From positions 1,606,501 through 1,670,500 of the forward strand of contig JBBDHG010000127.1 in assembly GCA_037951165.1 (NCBI GenBank): a stretch of 64,000 nucleotides of DNA, read 5' to 3'. Of this stretch, positions 38,481 to 51,604 are shown piece after piece. How positions within the stretch are numbered: the stretch's first letter is position 1; each line of letters begins with the position of its first letter. Source of the stretch: Lophius americanus. Taxonomy: Eukaryota; Chordata; Actinopteri; Lophiiformes; Lophiidae. The notes under the pieces were generated by a model. It worked only from the letters and a program-made list of their open reading frames with translations. It did not search any database and was not told the origin of the DNA. The position numbers were made by a program, and so were the translations under genes.

Positions 38481-38952
38481 TTACAGTAAACACAGCGGAG
38501 GAAAGAACTTTGGGTAATCAATAGGCAGGAATGAAGGGTCAAAGATCTTCTGCTTCGGCAGCATTCCTGTGAGCACAGAGTGATCATGTAGGAAAAGAAA
38601 TTCCAGAAGAGAAAATAGGAGCTGAGGAGCATTTAGCCCCGATACATAACTGTTCACCCACTCAAGCACAATCATCAGAATTTCGTTTGTCATCAAAGGA
38701 GAAGATTTCTTCTTAGTCACCTTGGAACCAATCACTATCATGCCTTGGTAAAGCAACATAAAAATAATTCATAAGCTTATCATACAAGAAACATTCATCC
38801 ACATATACCTGCAAAATAATCTGCTCAAGACGATTTGAGACATAATGGCTACGATGTGAGTTATGATCAGAACTTTGATTTAGCCATTCATAGCGTTCCA
38901 AAAGCTCATTCCTTAGATGATTTTCTATGGCTGTTTCATACAAAGGTTGCAC
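38481..38952 (-). pseudogene. Unidentified minus-strand coding-like remnant
   Basis: Two overlapping minus-strand frames (38952-38713 and 38759-38481) read as one protein with a single frameshift near 38.73 kb. The first part includes LYETAIENHLRNELLERYEW and LEQIILQVYVDECFLYDKLM. The second includes NEILMIVLEWVNSYVSG and LFSLLEFLFLHDHSVLTG. The composition is that of a normal helical, Leu- and Glu-rich protein rather than low-complexity translation. I do not recognise the family. It has no visible splice sites, lies in an intron antisense to tenm2, and part of it (38.90-38.99 kb) has a diverged relative at 36.4 kb. A processed pseudogene or a transposon gene is possible, but so is chance. 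Confidence 0.35.
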
Positions 38953-38990
38953 TGGTAGAGTAGAATTAGAACTGTATCAAAAAGCTGAAC
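38895..38990. repeat. Short block similar to 36.38-36.46 kb
   Basis: This is the second member of the pair described at 36.4 kb, in the same orientation and about 70% similar over roughly 65 bases by eye. It overlaps the start of the unidentified minus-strand frame. Confidence 0.5.
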
Positions 38991-39221
38991 GGAAAATTCA
39001 ATCTTGGGATTTATGGCTCTCAATTAGTTTACTTTCAGAGATGAGCACAGTCAAGATGATTTACCCTTGGTTAACCTTATAAATCTGAGGAGGCTCACAG
39101 CTTCCATTTTTATTTATTATAGTATATAACTAAAACTATACCAATCAACGTCCATAGATTATTTAACACAAAGATGAGATGACACTATCATTATACTACA
39201 CTAACAATGAGTTAACACTAG

Positions 39222-39315
39222 TACAGTTATAATGCAGTTATAAAACGTTTATAGCATAGTTATAATAGTTATAATACAATTATAGCACGTTATATTATAA
39301 TTATAATACAGTTGA
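39222..39315. repeat. AGTTATAAT-type degenerate tandem repeat
   Basis: Variants of AGTTATAAT or TATAATAC occur about eight times in 90 bases (CAGTTATAATG, CAGTTATAAAA, TAGTTATAATA and similar). It is an AT-rich minisatellite-like stretch without coding potential. Confidence 0.6.
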
Positions 39316-41592
39316 CAAAAGGTAACATATTAGCAGATAACATATTTAGACTTTTTTTTATATATTTAAGTCCCAACATTATATTTGATTATGTGTGTGC
39401 ATGTTGTTTTCTGCACTGTCTCTGCTGAGTCGGGATCCCAGCCACTTGGGATTTGTTGCAGCAAACTCAAAAATAGTTAACTGACGAAGTTACTGTAAGT
39501 TGAGTTTTACTTAAGATACCATATTTGTTAAGATACAATATTATTTAACTAAGTTTAAGCAACTATTTAAAGTTTTTGTAACTTTTGTAACTAATCTATG
39601 AAAATGTCTGTTCACCTTTTCTAAGAGTTCATCTGTAATGAAAGGGAGCTTATGAGTTTGAGGCCGCAATAATGCAGTTCAAGATCCAAAATAACAGGCA
39701 AACAAAAAAAATTAGGTGATAACAAAAATCTAATTCCATATAACAGGAGAAAACAAGTCTGGCACAGAAAATACAATAAAATAGACAGTCAGTGGTATAA
39801 AAACAGGTGCGTGAAAACAGAGAGAAAATAGACAATAGAGAGACATAGAACGAAAGAGCACAAGTAAACACCAAAGTCTGTACGTGGACAGGAGGAATAG
39901 AGAGATAGATCATTAACCCCAAAACCATAACAAACACAAGGTCAAAATCTTACAACGCTACAATTTGAAACCAAGAAATATGACATTGACATATGCCAAC
40001 ACGATTTAATGGAATCTGTGGACAAAACAAATTGAATTAAAGTTTTTTATTTGAGTGCAGCAGCCCATCTTGTCCTCTGCCTTACGGGGTTGGATCATGT
40101 GTTTGTGTAACTGAACCGGAAAGATGGTAGACTAGGGGGCTCAGAGTGGTCCAAACGTGCAAATTAGTGGTCCAACCTGTTTATTGTATAATGACAATAA
40201 ACTAATGTAACCATCATGTAGCGGGTTCTCTCTGAGGTTCCCATCAGGATAGCTGGTGATCAGGGTCTCGCAGTTTATTCTGGTGAAAGTGAATAATTAG
40301 AAGGGCAAAACGATTTCAACCAGTTCTCAAACTTTAAATGGGTAAAAAAGCCCAGCTCGCCAGCTTGGAGCCAGACGAGGTTCAAAATAAATATGCAAAT
40401 CAGAAAATGTCCCATGTCTGGATCTACTCCTAAAATTGACTCAACAAGCAAGACAATTTATGCAAAGCTACATATTTACTGAAGTGAAATGAGAGCAAAA
40501 TGATACAAAAAATGTTTGGCTGAACTAGATTGACTGAAATGCTAATAATAACATGATGTCTTATAAAATGTAAGAAAAAATACTTTTAGTCTTTACTAGA
40601 AACAAAAATCAGACCGTGGTGCCCGGAAGTTAATTTAAATTTTATTGAAAAACAGGATAATGTTGAGTAAATCTGATATAACTAACACGAACGTTTGACA
40701 CAAGATTATAAACTGAAAACACAAATACCAAATTAACACTTCTCACAAGAGTTTCAATCCAAGTCTGTCAAAACGACACACAGATTTACTTAACTACTTT
40801 CGAATTGTATTGTTATAGAAAGTCAAACAATCCTCTATGTTGATATTTCAGAGCATTCCACATGAGGTTCCTTTTAACTACTTTTTTCTCAAAAAAAGTG
40901 GCAATGGAAAAATATTTTTAGATGCATTGAAGAGTTCAGCTGACTTATTTCTACTTTATGTTGTTTCATTTGTTATAAAAAAACTAAATTACAAAATTAA
41001 CATGACTAAATGATTGTCTATTAGATGGAACCTACACTTTTTAGTTTGCTTAACTATTTTTTCCAAGGACCATCATGAGTGTTGCGGAGAGACGACCCTC
41101 CATCATTCAAAGCCAGCCGCGTCACCGAAAGGAAAATTGCTTTTGGCCTTTGATTTAAGTGTGCGCTACCTTAAATGCATTCTATACCTCATCTTCAAGT
41201 GCAACATATACTAAAAAGCCACCACGTGTTGAAGCTATTGTACAGGCAAACCTGTAGTGAGGGAACAGGAAATACAAACCCTTTCACACACTCTACACAT
41301 GTGCTTTTGCTAGTACACAAAGAACACTTAGCAGGCAAACAGAGCATTCATGCAGGTATTACTATTCATGAGGTTTGCAGGGAGATGGACACTGTCTTCA
41401 TGCTTGCTAGCATGCACAATCATTCTCTGAGCATTTACTCTGCAGGCTGTAGTTTTGTTTCTCCTGCTGGGCGCTGGAGCTTCCATCACTCTTGGTCCAG
41501 CAAGATTCCCCCGAGTGCCGGCCCGGTGCAGTATTAATGAAGCTAGGCCATGTTTAATTCAGCCCCTCTGATCTCAGGTCTATGCTTAACCT

Positions 41593-41624
41593 GCTGATGC
41601 TGATGCTGATGCTGATGCTGATGC
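41593..41624. repeat. (GCTGAT)n hexamer repeat, five units
   Basis: Five perfect tandem GCTGAT units are followed by GCATGATG. The open frames it gives (Leu-Met, Ala-Asp) are not part of a recognised exon. Confidence 0.9.
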
Positions 41625-42148
41625 ATGATGGTTAAGCGGCTTGGTGTTGAACCAAAATACATATGCTTTGAATAGAATCTATTTGGAGTAGAAATTGTTT
41701 ATAGAGATCTGTATTCCTGTGGCGATGCACAAACCGTATCATAGTCTGAGAGGATTTTTGGTGACGTCTTAGTTGCAAAAATGAAGTTATGAATCTTCTT
41801 TGTCACAGACGGTGTTGTGCAAGCCATCATTACAGTTTTTACAAAGTGATGCACAAAGAAACACCCACTGTTGAGTCCTCTGCAGTGCCAACATTTAGTC
41901 CTGTTCAGTTGGCCGGGTTGGGCATGGCTCAGAGCGTGTCACGGAGAATTGAGACCAGAGCAGAATGCCCAGCTCCACCCTCCAGTCCATATAGGGCCCT
42001 CCTGACTGTGCTGGGTGAGGCGGAGGCAGAGTGGAGATTATGAGCATATATATACAGACAAAAGAGTTGTGAGTGTGTGATTGTATTCATTTGTGGTTTT
42101 CTGTAATCATATGTAAAGCTTGGAATTTGTTGTCCACCGGTTATATAG

Positions 42149-42162
42149 GTGTGTGTGTGTTG

Positions 42163-42205
<43 letters not shown>

Positions 42206-42260
42206 TGCGCGTGTGTGGGTGCGTGCGTGTGTCTGTGAGTGTGTGCATGTGTGTGTGTTT
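42149..42260. repeat. (TG)n microsatellite, interrupted
   Basis: TG-rich array with GGGG, CTGCGC, GGGTGC and CATG interruptions. It is flanked about 80 bases downstream by a purine-rich (GA) tract at 42.34-42.50 kb. Confidence 0.9.
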
Positions 42261-44083
42261 TGGCTTGACCTGATAGTGGGACAGGACTGAGAGGATGAAG
42301 ATTGATCACCTAAGAACACCCCAGGGCCTGAATGACTGGCAGAGAAAGAGAGAGATAGAAACAGACGAGAGAGGAGGTGATAAAGCAGAGAAATATAAGT
42401 TGGCAGAGCAAGAAGGAAAGGAAATGGAAAGGGATGGTTTACGGTAGAGAAGGGAGAGATAAAGGGGGAGAGTGAGGGAGAGAAATGGAGAAAGGTGGTG
42501 ATTTAAGAAGATTGTTTTGGGGAGTGTGTATGCGAGCAGATAGAAAGACAAAAGGGAGATTGGGACCCGTCGAAACATGGATACATTTACCATTGTAAGA
42601 TAAATGACACCACAAAACTGCTGCCTCTATGTGTGTGTGCACGCATGTGTGTGTACCATAAGTTACTTCTAAGAAGCTATGTCTCAACTATGGGATATTA
42701 GAATTGTTATTCAGCGGATGGGATGGTCAGGCATAACCAGTATCCTTATGGCTCACAGTCTTGGAAATGAATGTTCATCCATTTAATGTTCCCAAAAGTG
42801 GCATGAGGTAATGTTTGTTTGAGAAAAAGAACACATACGAGAGCACACATGGGCCCATGTTTTTCAGTATTTTCCAGAAAGTACCTGATTTCCAATCGCC
42901 CCCTTGGAGCCTGTTGGTTAGTTGATGCCAGGTTCAATCTCTCTGTTTGATCTCAAACATTCCCCTGCATCTCCCTGCTTGCTCTTCTATGGAGCACAGC
43001 TCTAGGGGAGGAATAAGATCACTGAAAGGGTTGTAGCATCTCAATTTATCTTGAGAGAGCAGCAGAGGGTTGGGTAGTGTGGAGGGGGCTATAATAGGTT
43101 ACTTTCAAATGCATTACTATGGGGACAGAACCAGAGATGCTGGTAGGTGGGTAGGTGGGCTGGATGAGAAGAAGACAGAGGTGCTTTCAGAGAGGGTAAT
43201 ATACAGACGAGAACAGCATAATACCAAGCACGCTTTAATATTTCTAAATTTTGCATTTGAACAATGCATAATGTAAAAACAAAATCTGATATAATGGTTA
43301 TACAGAGCAGGTTTCTATGAGATGATCGACACCAAAAACTAAAAAAGGAGAAACATGAGGGAAATAGGATGGCCTGTGGGTGCTTTCCAAATCAAAGAAT
43401 GAAATATAACCGAAAGAGGACTCTTTTAATAACAGCTACAATTAAATTTCCCTCCAAGAAAAAACAAAATGGGAAATAAAAACTCATTAACTTCCTTAAA
43501 GACACATTATGGGGTTTATGCTGCCAGCAGTCTCTTAATGATAATTATGCTAACTAGACAGCGCTCAAAGAGCATGAACTTCTGTCCAGGCAGCTCAGTT
43601 TCTCCATTAAGTCGTTTCACCCTGAAGTAATAGTTGTTTGATCCTCCAAATATGACCCCTGGAAGTTGAAAATATACCCCTAGAATTCAGAATTACGTTA
43701 TATTTTTGATAGCTACTCAAGAACAATACTTCACTCATGAGTCTTCCTCAGGATGGTCCTAAGAATCTTCTGAAGACACAACAAATTTGACACCTAACTG
43801 AATCCAAATTCAGCTTTAATTTGATCTTAGTTTGAAGCATTTATCTCAGACTAGTACATTTTCCGTGATCGCTATATATTCAAGCTTTCTGCATTCCACT
43901 ATATCTGGACCAGATCAGACTTTGATTGACTGTAGATATTAGACAAACGTACTATGTTTTGACCAAGTATTTTAGGTCTCTATTAGTTATTATTTAAAAG
44001 ATTCTTGATCCATGTCATGAAATGGAGATCTAATGGATTATTCCTTGGGTTATAAGCAATACCTTTTAAATCTGTGAGTAATA

Positions 44084-44282
44084 GAGGCTCTATAGCTCAT
44101 GGATTAGAGAGTTTGAATCCCACTGAAGAGTTGCAATCTGGAGTACTTGTGTTGACGGTACCAAACGGGGATAAATGGGAACGTTAACATCAGGAAGGGC
44201 ATCCGGTGCAAAACATGCCCATCCATGCGAAAAATAACCTCACTGGACAGCCCCAAAGGGGAGCAGCCAAACAAGAAGAACT
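44084..44282 (+). mobile_element. tRNA-derived SINE
   Basis: The head 'GGCTCTATAGCTCATGGATTAGAG' resembles a tRNA 5' half with an A box. 'GTTTGAATCCCAC' is a near-match to the RNA polymerase III B box (GGTTCGAATCC). The body carries GGAAGGGCATCCGGTG.AAAAC and 'CCCCAAAGGGGAGCAGCC', and ends in ACAAGAAGAA. This order (tRNA head, GGAAGGGCATCCGG core, GGGAGCAGCC tail) is that of a common teleost SINE type. The promoter has decayed slightly, so it is probably silent. It lies in the same orientation as tenm2, and the exact family name is not assigned. Confidence 0.75.
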
Positions 44283-47200
44283 TTGTGAGCAATCCAGATG
44301 GACAGACAGATTCAGCTGGTAAAAAACAAAACATCTGAGATGGAGGTATATATAACAAAAAAGGTCTGGTGGTTTTTTAGGTATTTACATTAAGAAATTG
44401 TGTATATTTTATCTTAGAGCTACAGCATCTCATCTGTCATTTGTCGATTCTCTCCCACCAAAGGGTGTCTGTGTATGAATCTGAAGGGTGTGACATACAC
44501 AAAAACATAAGATGGTTGGACACATGGGACAAATCTTGGCTAACACCAGAGGACACTTGTTGCAGTAATTCATTTTAACATGTAATGAAACACAAAATAA
44601 TAACATTGTTAACATAATCATATTGTATCTGGAGAATGCTGTCGATAGTAAAAACATTGTCGACCTTTCAAAAACAGCAGTGGAAAAAAACAAAAAATCT
44701 GACAGCATGGTCGAGTGTTCTCTACATTTTCATCTAATCTAGAGTTTATCAGGTTTCCAGAATTGTTGATGTTCTCATAAAAAATGATCGATTTTCTGAG
44801 CGCTTGTATATGCTGAACAAATTGCCATTTTTTTGAATCCTTAAAAAAAATTTAAATTAGCATCATATTCCATAGCAACTGGGATCTGACTCTAAGCTCC
44901 AGAACAAATACTTAACACCCATCACTTGAATGTCGTTATGACGTGCTAAAACTGGAGTGAACACTTTTTACAGCTCTTGAAAATATAATTAATGCCACAA
45001 TACTGACTTTTCTCCATTTGATGAAATTATTTCAGACAGAACTCATTCCTTGAAACATGACACAATCAAGAGGTTTCCCTCATCCATTCATCCACACAGG
45101 TCACATTGCACAAACATGTGATCTTTTAAGCAATATAAGATTCTGTTGGCTAACCTTTTGTCCACCAAGTGGTTGTTTCACAAGCTTCAGACAGAATTCT
45201 CAGAAATTGTCGAGAAAAAAATGGAACCATGTAATCAATTGATCAAATTATTTCGGGATTTAGTCAGATCTGATATATCTCATCTACGTGATGTTGGTTT
45301 AAACAATGGCGTCACTCATTAAATGTGTGGCCTTTACCTCGCAATATTCCACTACAGCTACTTAACTTTAATTAATTCCCTTGTTGTTGGATGAGGGTTT
45401 TTTTTACCGGTGAGGTGGAGCACGACCTCTCTAAAACACTGCAGTAAGTCAAATACAACACACATCCCACAAGCATCAAGAAAATGACACGCAAAAGATA
45501 ATTTTGGAGCATATCACTGAGATGATCTGTTCCTTCAACGCAAAGTATATCTTCATTTAAATCTAGTTATTAGATTTGAGACCTTGCTTTTTACCTCTCA
45601 GCCTCAGAATTGGCCTGTGTCCGTCTTCAAAGCAGCAGTGAATGGAATTTAATGACATTATACTGCCTCCATCTGCCTGCTACTGTTGTTTTTTTACATT
45701 TGTAACAGGGTACAAATCCCTCGACGTCATACTTGAGCATCCTCCATTCTCCGAGCCCTTCGTTTTATCCTCAGATTGGACCGATTTTCAGCCCCCCCTA
45801 CTGAGCTGACCTCTGTTAATTGTTCTCTACCTCTGATGATGATTTTCAGAGTGCTATCCTAAGCAACCACATGTTTGTGAGAACCGTGAAAATGAAAGGG
45901 TGTCTGCGCGTTTGCTCGTGAATGCGCGTCTGTTCCTTCACTCAAGGGGAATGCAAGCTTTGGCTTCTTGCTAATTACCCAGCATGCTCTCTGTTCTGTG
46001 GTTAATTGTCCAGGTCCTCTTGTCTCTCAATAGGGAACAGGGTTGGAATGGAGTGAAAACACATCCAACATTCTCTCCGTCTAATCTATTTCCTTTCTTT
46101 CCATCCGCCATCCTTTCTCTAATGTCACTTTCTGCTTCGCCAGGATGCAATGAAATATTTGGTAGCCTTTATGGGGCAATCTAATGACAGAAATCCCACT
46201 TAACTTTGCATTTTGGGTGCATGGGCACCTATGTCTGAGCCTCCGTTTGTGAGTTAGTGCTTTCTCATTCTGCATAAACAGCACATGTGTGTGCTATACG
46301 TGTAAGACGGGATGCATGACAGCAAGATAGCAATAGTTAGACTTTGGGAGGGGGGGTCCTGCCACTGGCAGCTCCGAAGAAACAGGGTCTCTGTCAGCTC
46401 TCTAATTATGTGTGACTTTTCCATGCAGGACCACTGTCAAAAAACCCACAATATTCACGCACAAATACACAGACGCACACATGCAATAATACACCACCGA
46501 AAAATGATAGGGAGATGTGATTGCCGGATGCCTGCTACGATAGAACCCCTCCATAGTCCTCTGCAACATAAATCAATGTCAATTACCTCCCAAGAGCACA
46601 TTAGACACTTACCATTTCTACTCATAATTAGCATGGTCCAGAGACATTTTCCCATCCCAAATCGAGCTCCTGCACACAAACAACAAAGCCGGGGACTGAA
46701 ATGAATTCAGGGCCCTCATTCAAATACATACCAGCAAATTAAATGGCAGACAATGTGTCGAATGGAATGCATGTAATTCAGCAGCTCTCTCTCTCTTTGC
46801 ATTCACACACACATTAGGGCGAATTTAATTAATTACCAATGGCCTCGCTATTACAGAGAGCGTTATTGGCGGGGACAATGAGTCAACGCAAAGACACATG
46901 GCGGCTGACCTTGAAGTGTGTGTGTTGGTGCATTTGCACATACATGCAATTCTTGAGAGAGAGAGTAGATTTATTCATGCACATTAAAATTGATGGCTTT
47001 GACACCGAGATGCTGGTATTTTTAGAAAATAACCTCTTTCAGCCTCTATCTGTCTTAACATCTTTTTTTGGGGGGGGTTACCCCTATTTTTCTTGGTGTG
47101 ATGCCTTCTACCTGACATGTAAAGAGGAGGAGAAAATGGGGAGGAGAAGGAGAGAAGGAATCTTCGAGGATATTAAATCTAACAATCAGTGGTATGAGAT

Positions 47201-47569
47201 GATGAGGGGAACAGAAGAACAGTGTGCAGACTGGCTGAATAATTGATAACGAGTGGATCAGTACTGGCAAACCCAATCGTTATGTCATGAGCACATCACC
47301 TGTTTTTACCAACTGTTTTTGGACAAGCAGACACATGTAAAGACAGACTTTTATGAAACGGCTGTTATTAAAGACAGTAAAAGGGAGACCACACAGCAGT
47401 TATCATTGCTGTGTGTTTAACAGCATTAAAACAGTGTTTTAAACAGCAAGCATCAGACTCTGCTGGACCTGTGGGTGTCTACTGGTCCAAATCAGATTCA
47501 CATGCACACTAATAGCCCTGTTATTAATGATCTTTTTGGAGTATCCTGTCTGTGTGTGTTTTGCATGTG

Positions 47570-47705
47570 TAGATCATATCCCGATCTCAGTAACCGGGAT
47601 ATGACCCTATCCTGATTTTGAGAATCCTGAATATTCTCATTTGAGTTCTCCCAAAGATTCTTAGTCTTATCTTAGTTTCTGAGAGATGTGCATCACTGTA
47701 CAGGC
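47570..47705. repeat. Possible fragment of a TIR-type fish repeat
   Basis: The words ATCCCGATCTCAGTAACCGGGAT and 'TATCCTGATTTTGAGAATCCTGA' recall a fish MITE family in which 'CCGGGATATGA'-like and 'GAGAATC' words recur. Only a fragment is visible and both ends are unclear. Confidence 0.3.
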
Positions 47706-48120
47706 GCCAACTGACATCACAGGATTCAAACACAGCTCTGTCACAAGCTGGTGAAAGGACGGCCTATTCATATGAAAATGTACTCTCCATCCCAGTTTCA
47801 TGGACGGCCATCATGAGGATTCTTTTCCAATAGCCGCATACCTCTCCCTACCCTCATCCTTCGTGTGTCAGACCGACAGACTGACAGCCATCAAAAGGGA
47901 GTACATGATTAATATCGCTCACTGCCCCCGCTCCTAGCGCTTGCTCCATGGATAAATCTGGTGTGTGATAAACATTAGAAGGTACGGGCAAACAGTGTCA
48001 GGATTTGGATATGCATGTAAACATTGTCAGTGACTCAGCTTAGTAAATGAAGCACATCCACAACGCCGGCATGGTACATCTCATTTATCTTTCTTGTATT
48101 TCACTGCTAGCTTATTAATA

Positions 48121-48765
48121 TCCCTGAAAAGTCGTGGATATTATGGAATCCTCATCGCAGCCGCTGCTGCATCAAGAGCAGATTATTTGTTATAACGATT
48201 ATGATTTAAATCAGAAACTATTTCATGGATCATTTTCAAATTGTATACCAACATAGACCTTAGTGCAAGGAAGAACTGGACAGATTTTGGGAAAGGTCGG
48301 TTTATTTTTAACACCAAGGGGAGCTTTTCTCCAATTTGCGGCCATCATTTCTCAACTCTTGATAGTATTTAGTCCAAATTTGGTTGGATAGGAATAAACT
48401 CATAAACAATCTTGTATATCTCAAATTTTGCCCTTATAGTTCATATTTTACTCTATGGGGAGCCTTTTTTTCAGGCAAAAGTACCTCAGCCTCTGTCCGA
48501 TTTAGTTAAAATTTAGTGCGTATTAATCGGCCAGAGGAGATCTAATTTATCTTTATCACATTTTAGTCTTACATGTCATATTTTACTCGCTATAGGTTTT
48601 GTTTTGTTTTGGGGTTGTAACAACAACACCCCAAAACAAATTCAAAAAAACAAAACCTCCCTGGAAATGACCTCACGTTTAATTTAAGAACATCCATCAG
48701 GGGCATTGTTTTTACAAAGCAGGGGATTGGGGGCTTTTTTGTGGAATATATACTTGACACCAAGT
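48121..48765 (+). repeat. Dispersed intronic repeat, copy 5 (longest)
   Basis: This copy runs from 'GAAAAGTCGTGGATATTATGG', through 'TTTCATGGATCATTTTCAAA', 'ACCAACATAGACCTTAGTGC', 'GGCCATCATTTCTCAACTC' and 'CATATTTTACTCTATGGGGAGC', to 'GCAGGGGATTGGGGGC'. Each word has a counterpart in at least one of the copies at 13.5, 30.5 or 54.5 kb in the same order, so this is the best template for the family. It includes an imperfect hairpin near 48594-48658 (GTTTTGGGGTTGT / ACACCCCAAAAC). No protein is encoded. Confidence 0.75.
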
Positions 48766-49513
48766 GTATATTGGTGTCCCCGACACTAGCGTAGGCCTAG
48801 TTTAAAACTAATTTGCATTATTTATAAAAAAAATATTGAGCGACAGCATTTTATATTAACATATCGCCAGCAATGAGCTGAAGAGTTACAGTTGAGTGCG
48901 TCAAGTGATACTTAAATATCCTCCACTTTGGCATCTTTCAGTCAGTCAGGATGAGGGCCGCTGGATGAGGATGCGGAGACGTGGTAGGTGTTTGTTAACA
49001 CCGAGTGGAGATTAGATTAGGACGTCCTTTCACTGGCTGTGTGGCATAATAGTCCACTTATTATAGTGAGATACTGATTTTCTCTAGCCATTTTAACACA
49101 AACTATTTGATGCCATTTCGCATTCATACAGCCAAGTGTATTTAATTATTTCATTGCCGATAGAAAACAGAAAAACTCACTTTCTCTGGGGCTCCAGAAG
49201 TGAGACGCCCTTTCGCTGCTGCTGCCATTGTGTCAGTTTTCCTTATATTACTCTACGCCTGTGCATTGATGCGCAGCTGTCGGAAACCTTGATAAAACAT
49301 GAAACAATCGATTGTGAGCCACAACAGAGATAGTTCAGTGACATACATTTGTGAACATGTACACACTTATATTCATTTCTGACACGATTTCTGACTTAGT
49401 TCCAGATGTGAGACACGTGGCTTTAATCTGTGGTGGAAATGAAATGGTGACTTTAGACTTATTTTAATGACCGCAAATATTAAACTCTACCTCTAACTCC
49501 ACTTCTTATCACA

Positions 49514-49720
49514 TCCTCCAAGGATGTTATTTTTTGGGTGCACTTTGTTCGATTGTCAGCGGGATTAGAATATTCCTACACCAATTTCCATCAAACTTGA
49601 TGGAAGGAAGAAGAAAATCAAATGTTGGAGTGGATGCAAATCTCAGGGTAAATGAGCATATTATTTTTTCTTTGCTGCAGAATGAGGATTTGCACCCCGC
49701 TGTCTAGCTTGGTGGGGTGA
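49514..49720 (+). repeat. Fragment of a common teleost dispersed repeat
   Basis: The block shows 'CCTCCAAGGATGTTATTTTT', 'TTCGATTGTCAGCGGGATTA' and 'CCAATTTCCATCAAACTTGA', then 'GGATGCAAATCTCAGGGTAA'. These follow the order of a familiar fish interspersed repeat ('cgccaaggaggttatgttt ... cagcaggattacgcaaaaac ... gatttccatgaaactt'). No reading frame is preserved, and the family class is not known to me. Confidence 0.5.
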
Positions 49721-51562
49721 TATAGCGAGCAGCAAATGAAGAATGGGAGCAATGTTGGCAACAATAAATGTGTGAATCAGTGAGGAATAAAACGTTATTT
49801 TTCCGTTGTTTCACAGCGGTGACATTCAACGGTAAAAATAAACACACCCACACTGCCGTACAACTCAGCAAGAAGGTGCCACATTGCTGCATTTTGTCTG
49901 AATTTGAATAAGCCTCACATCAAACACATACACAGCTGCAACCCTTATTACATCTTTACCACTGACAGAGTAGAGGAATGTGAATGTGGACGTTACCATT
50001 TTTGCCCGTAGCTTTTTAGTCCAACCTCTCATTCTGCACAGTTCTGCTTTCTGTGAGCACCACTAACACCGCTAACCTTATCACCAGAAATGATCTCACA
50101 CAGCAGGATAATAATAATCCTCGAGAATAAATAGTAATTATGAGGAGGAAATTAATAACAGGAAGGACAAGGAAAAATGGCTTACCATGTCCTCTGGAGA
50201 TATCATTACACACGTCAAATGGAACACAAGTGGTTATTTTGAGAGATAATTCTGACTTTAAGCAAAGAAAGACAATTTTTTCAAATGACACCAATACTTT
50301 CAAAAGCAAATTCACATAAGTACCACGGATAATCAGCCTGCAGTGTTACGTATCACATAAGGATTTGGTACCTTACATTACAAGAAAACAAATGAGATTT
50401 GCAATTTATAAAAAATAAAAAAACACCAATAAAGAGAAAGAAAAAAAATCATCAACCTCATGTGAGGAGACAGTGTTGACACTATGTCAAAGATATCTAG
50501 GTATTGTGATGCACAGACATGTATTGAACTTGATGATGAGGATGATGAGCTGTCAGCCCTGGCCCATTGAGACTCCTAATATTACTTTGCACCACTGGAG
50601 ACATTGGTTTCAAAATCTGTATTATTGTTTAGTCAGGTAAACCAAGCAAAACAAACCCACACTAAGCCAATAAAGGCAATACTTGTAAACCTATTTTCCT
50701 TACGAAAAAGAAATTATAAAGAGGAGCTCAATTTTCATGCTGGCTCATCAGAAGACACATTTAATGCTAACTCAACTGAAAAAAAGTCAAATTAAAAAAG
50801 GAAACTGTTAGGATTCTAGGATAACTAGTTCTGGCAAAAATTCTCTCCACTTTTTGCTCCAGAAATAAAAAAAGAAATGTGACAAACTTCAGACTTCCCA
50901 GAGCCATACATAAGAGTTTGGACAACTAGCATAGTTTGGCTCAGAATTAATCATGTGAAGTATTCCTTGGCTGCTCTATTCAAAAAGGAAAAAATTACTG
51001 TATTTTTTACAAAAATAATCCCTGGATATAACAATGCCTGTGCAGAATAATTTTTTTTTTTGCAAACAACAGAAGGCTGCCCCCCTCTTGATATTGACTA
51101 CAGGAACTCAATGGGCTGCCATATCACAAAACGATAGAAAATAGTCTCAGTGCAGTACTTGGAGGTAAACAGACACAGGTGCAACTCCTTACTGTAGAGG
51201 GCAGATGCTTTTTCTAGTTTTGGAAGCTCATTTGGGCAGCTACACTGAGGACGCAATTATTGTTCAACAAGCGTTTTGTTAAGGCAAGTCATCCATTTTA
51301 TCCTGTCCACCACGATAGCACAGAATACATTGACACTTCCTATCGAAAATGCATGATCTTCATCACATGGACTGCACTTACCATCTCCACTGATTCAATT
51401 TAGCAACAACAATTTGAAATGCCACCTGAGTTTGTAGTATTTTGGTGAAAAACTGGAACTAAATTATAATAATACGATGCAACATCCTGAAATTGGCTCT
51501 GTGGATTTGACACATCCCGGAGGAGCAGTGAGCATTCCTGCGAGGCCTCCAGGCATATAGTG

Positions 51563-51604
51563 TCAGGGGTTGGGTTCTAACCCCATTTGGGGGAAAACCC
51601 CTGA
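51563..51604. repeat. Small inverted repeat
   Basis: TCAGGGGTT and AACCCCTGA pair exactly across a loop of 24 bases that itself contains GGTTCTAACC. Noted without a function. Confidence 0.5.

Noticed and set aside
44084..44150. Possible functional tRNA gene
   Set aside because: Only box-like words are present. There is no acceptor-stem pairing and the sequence continues into a SINE body.
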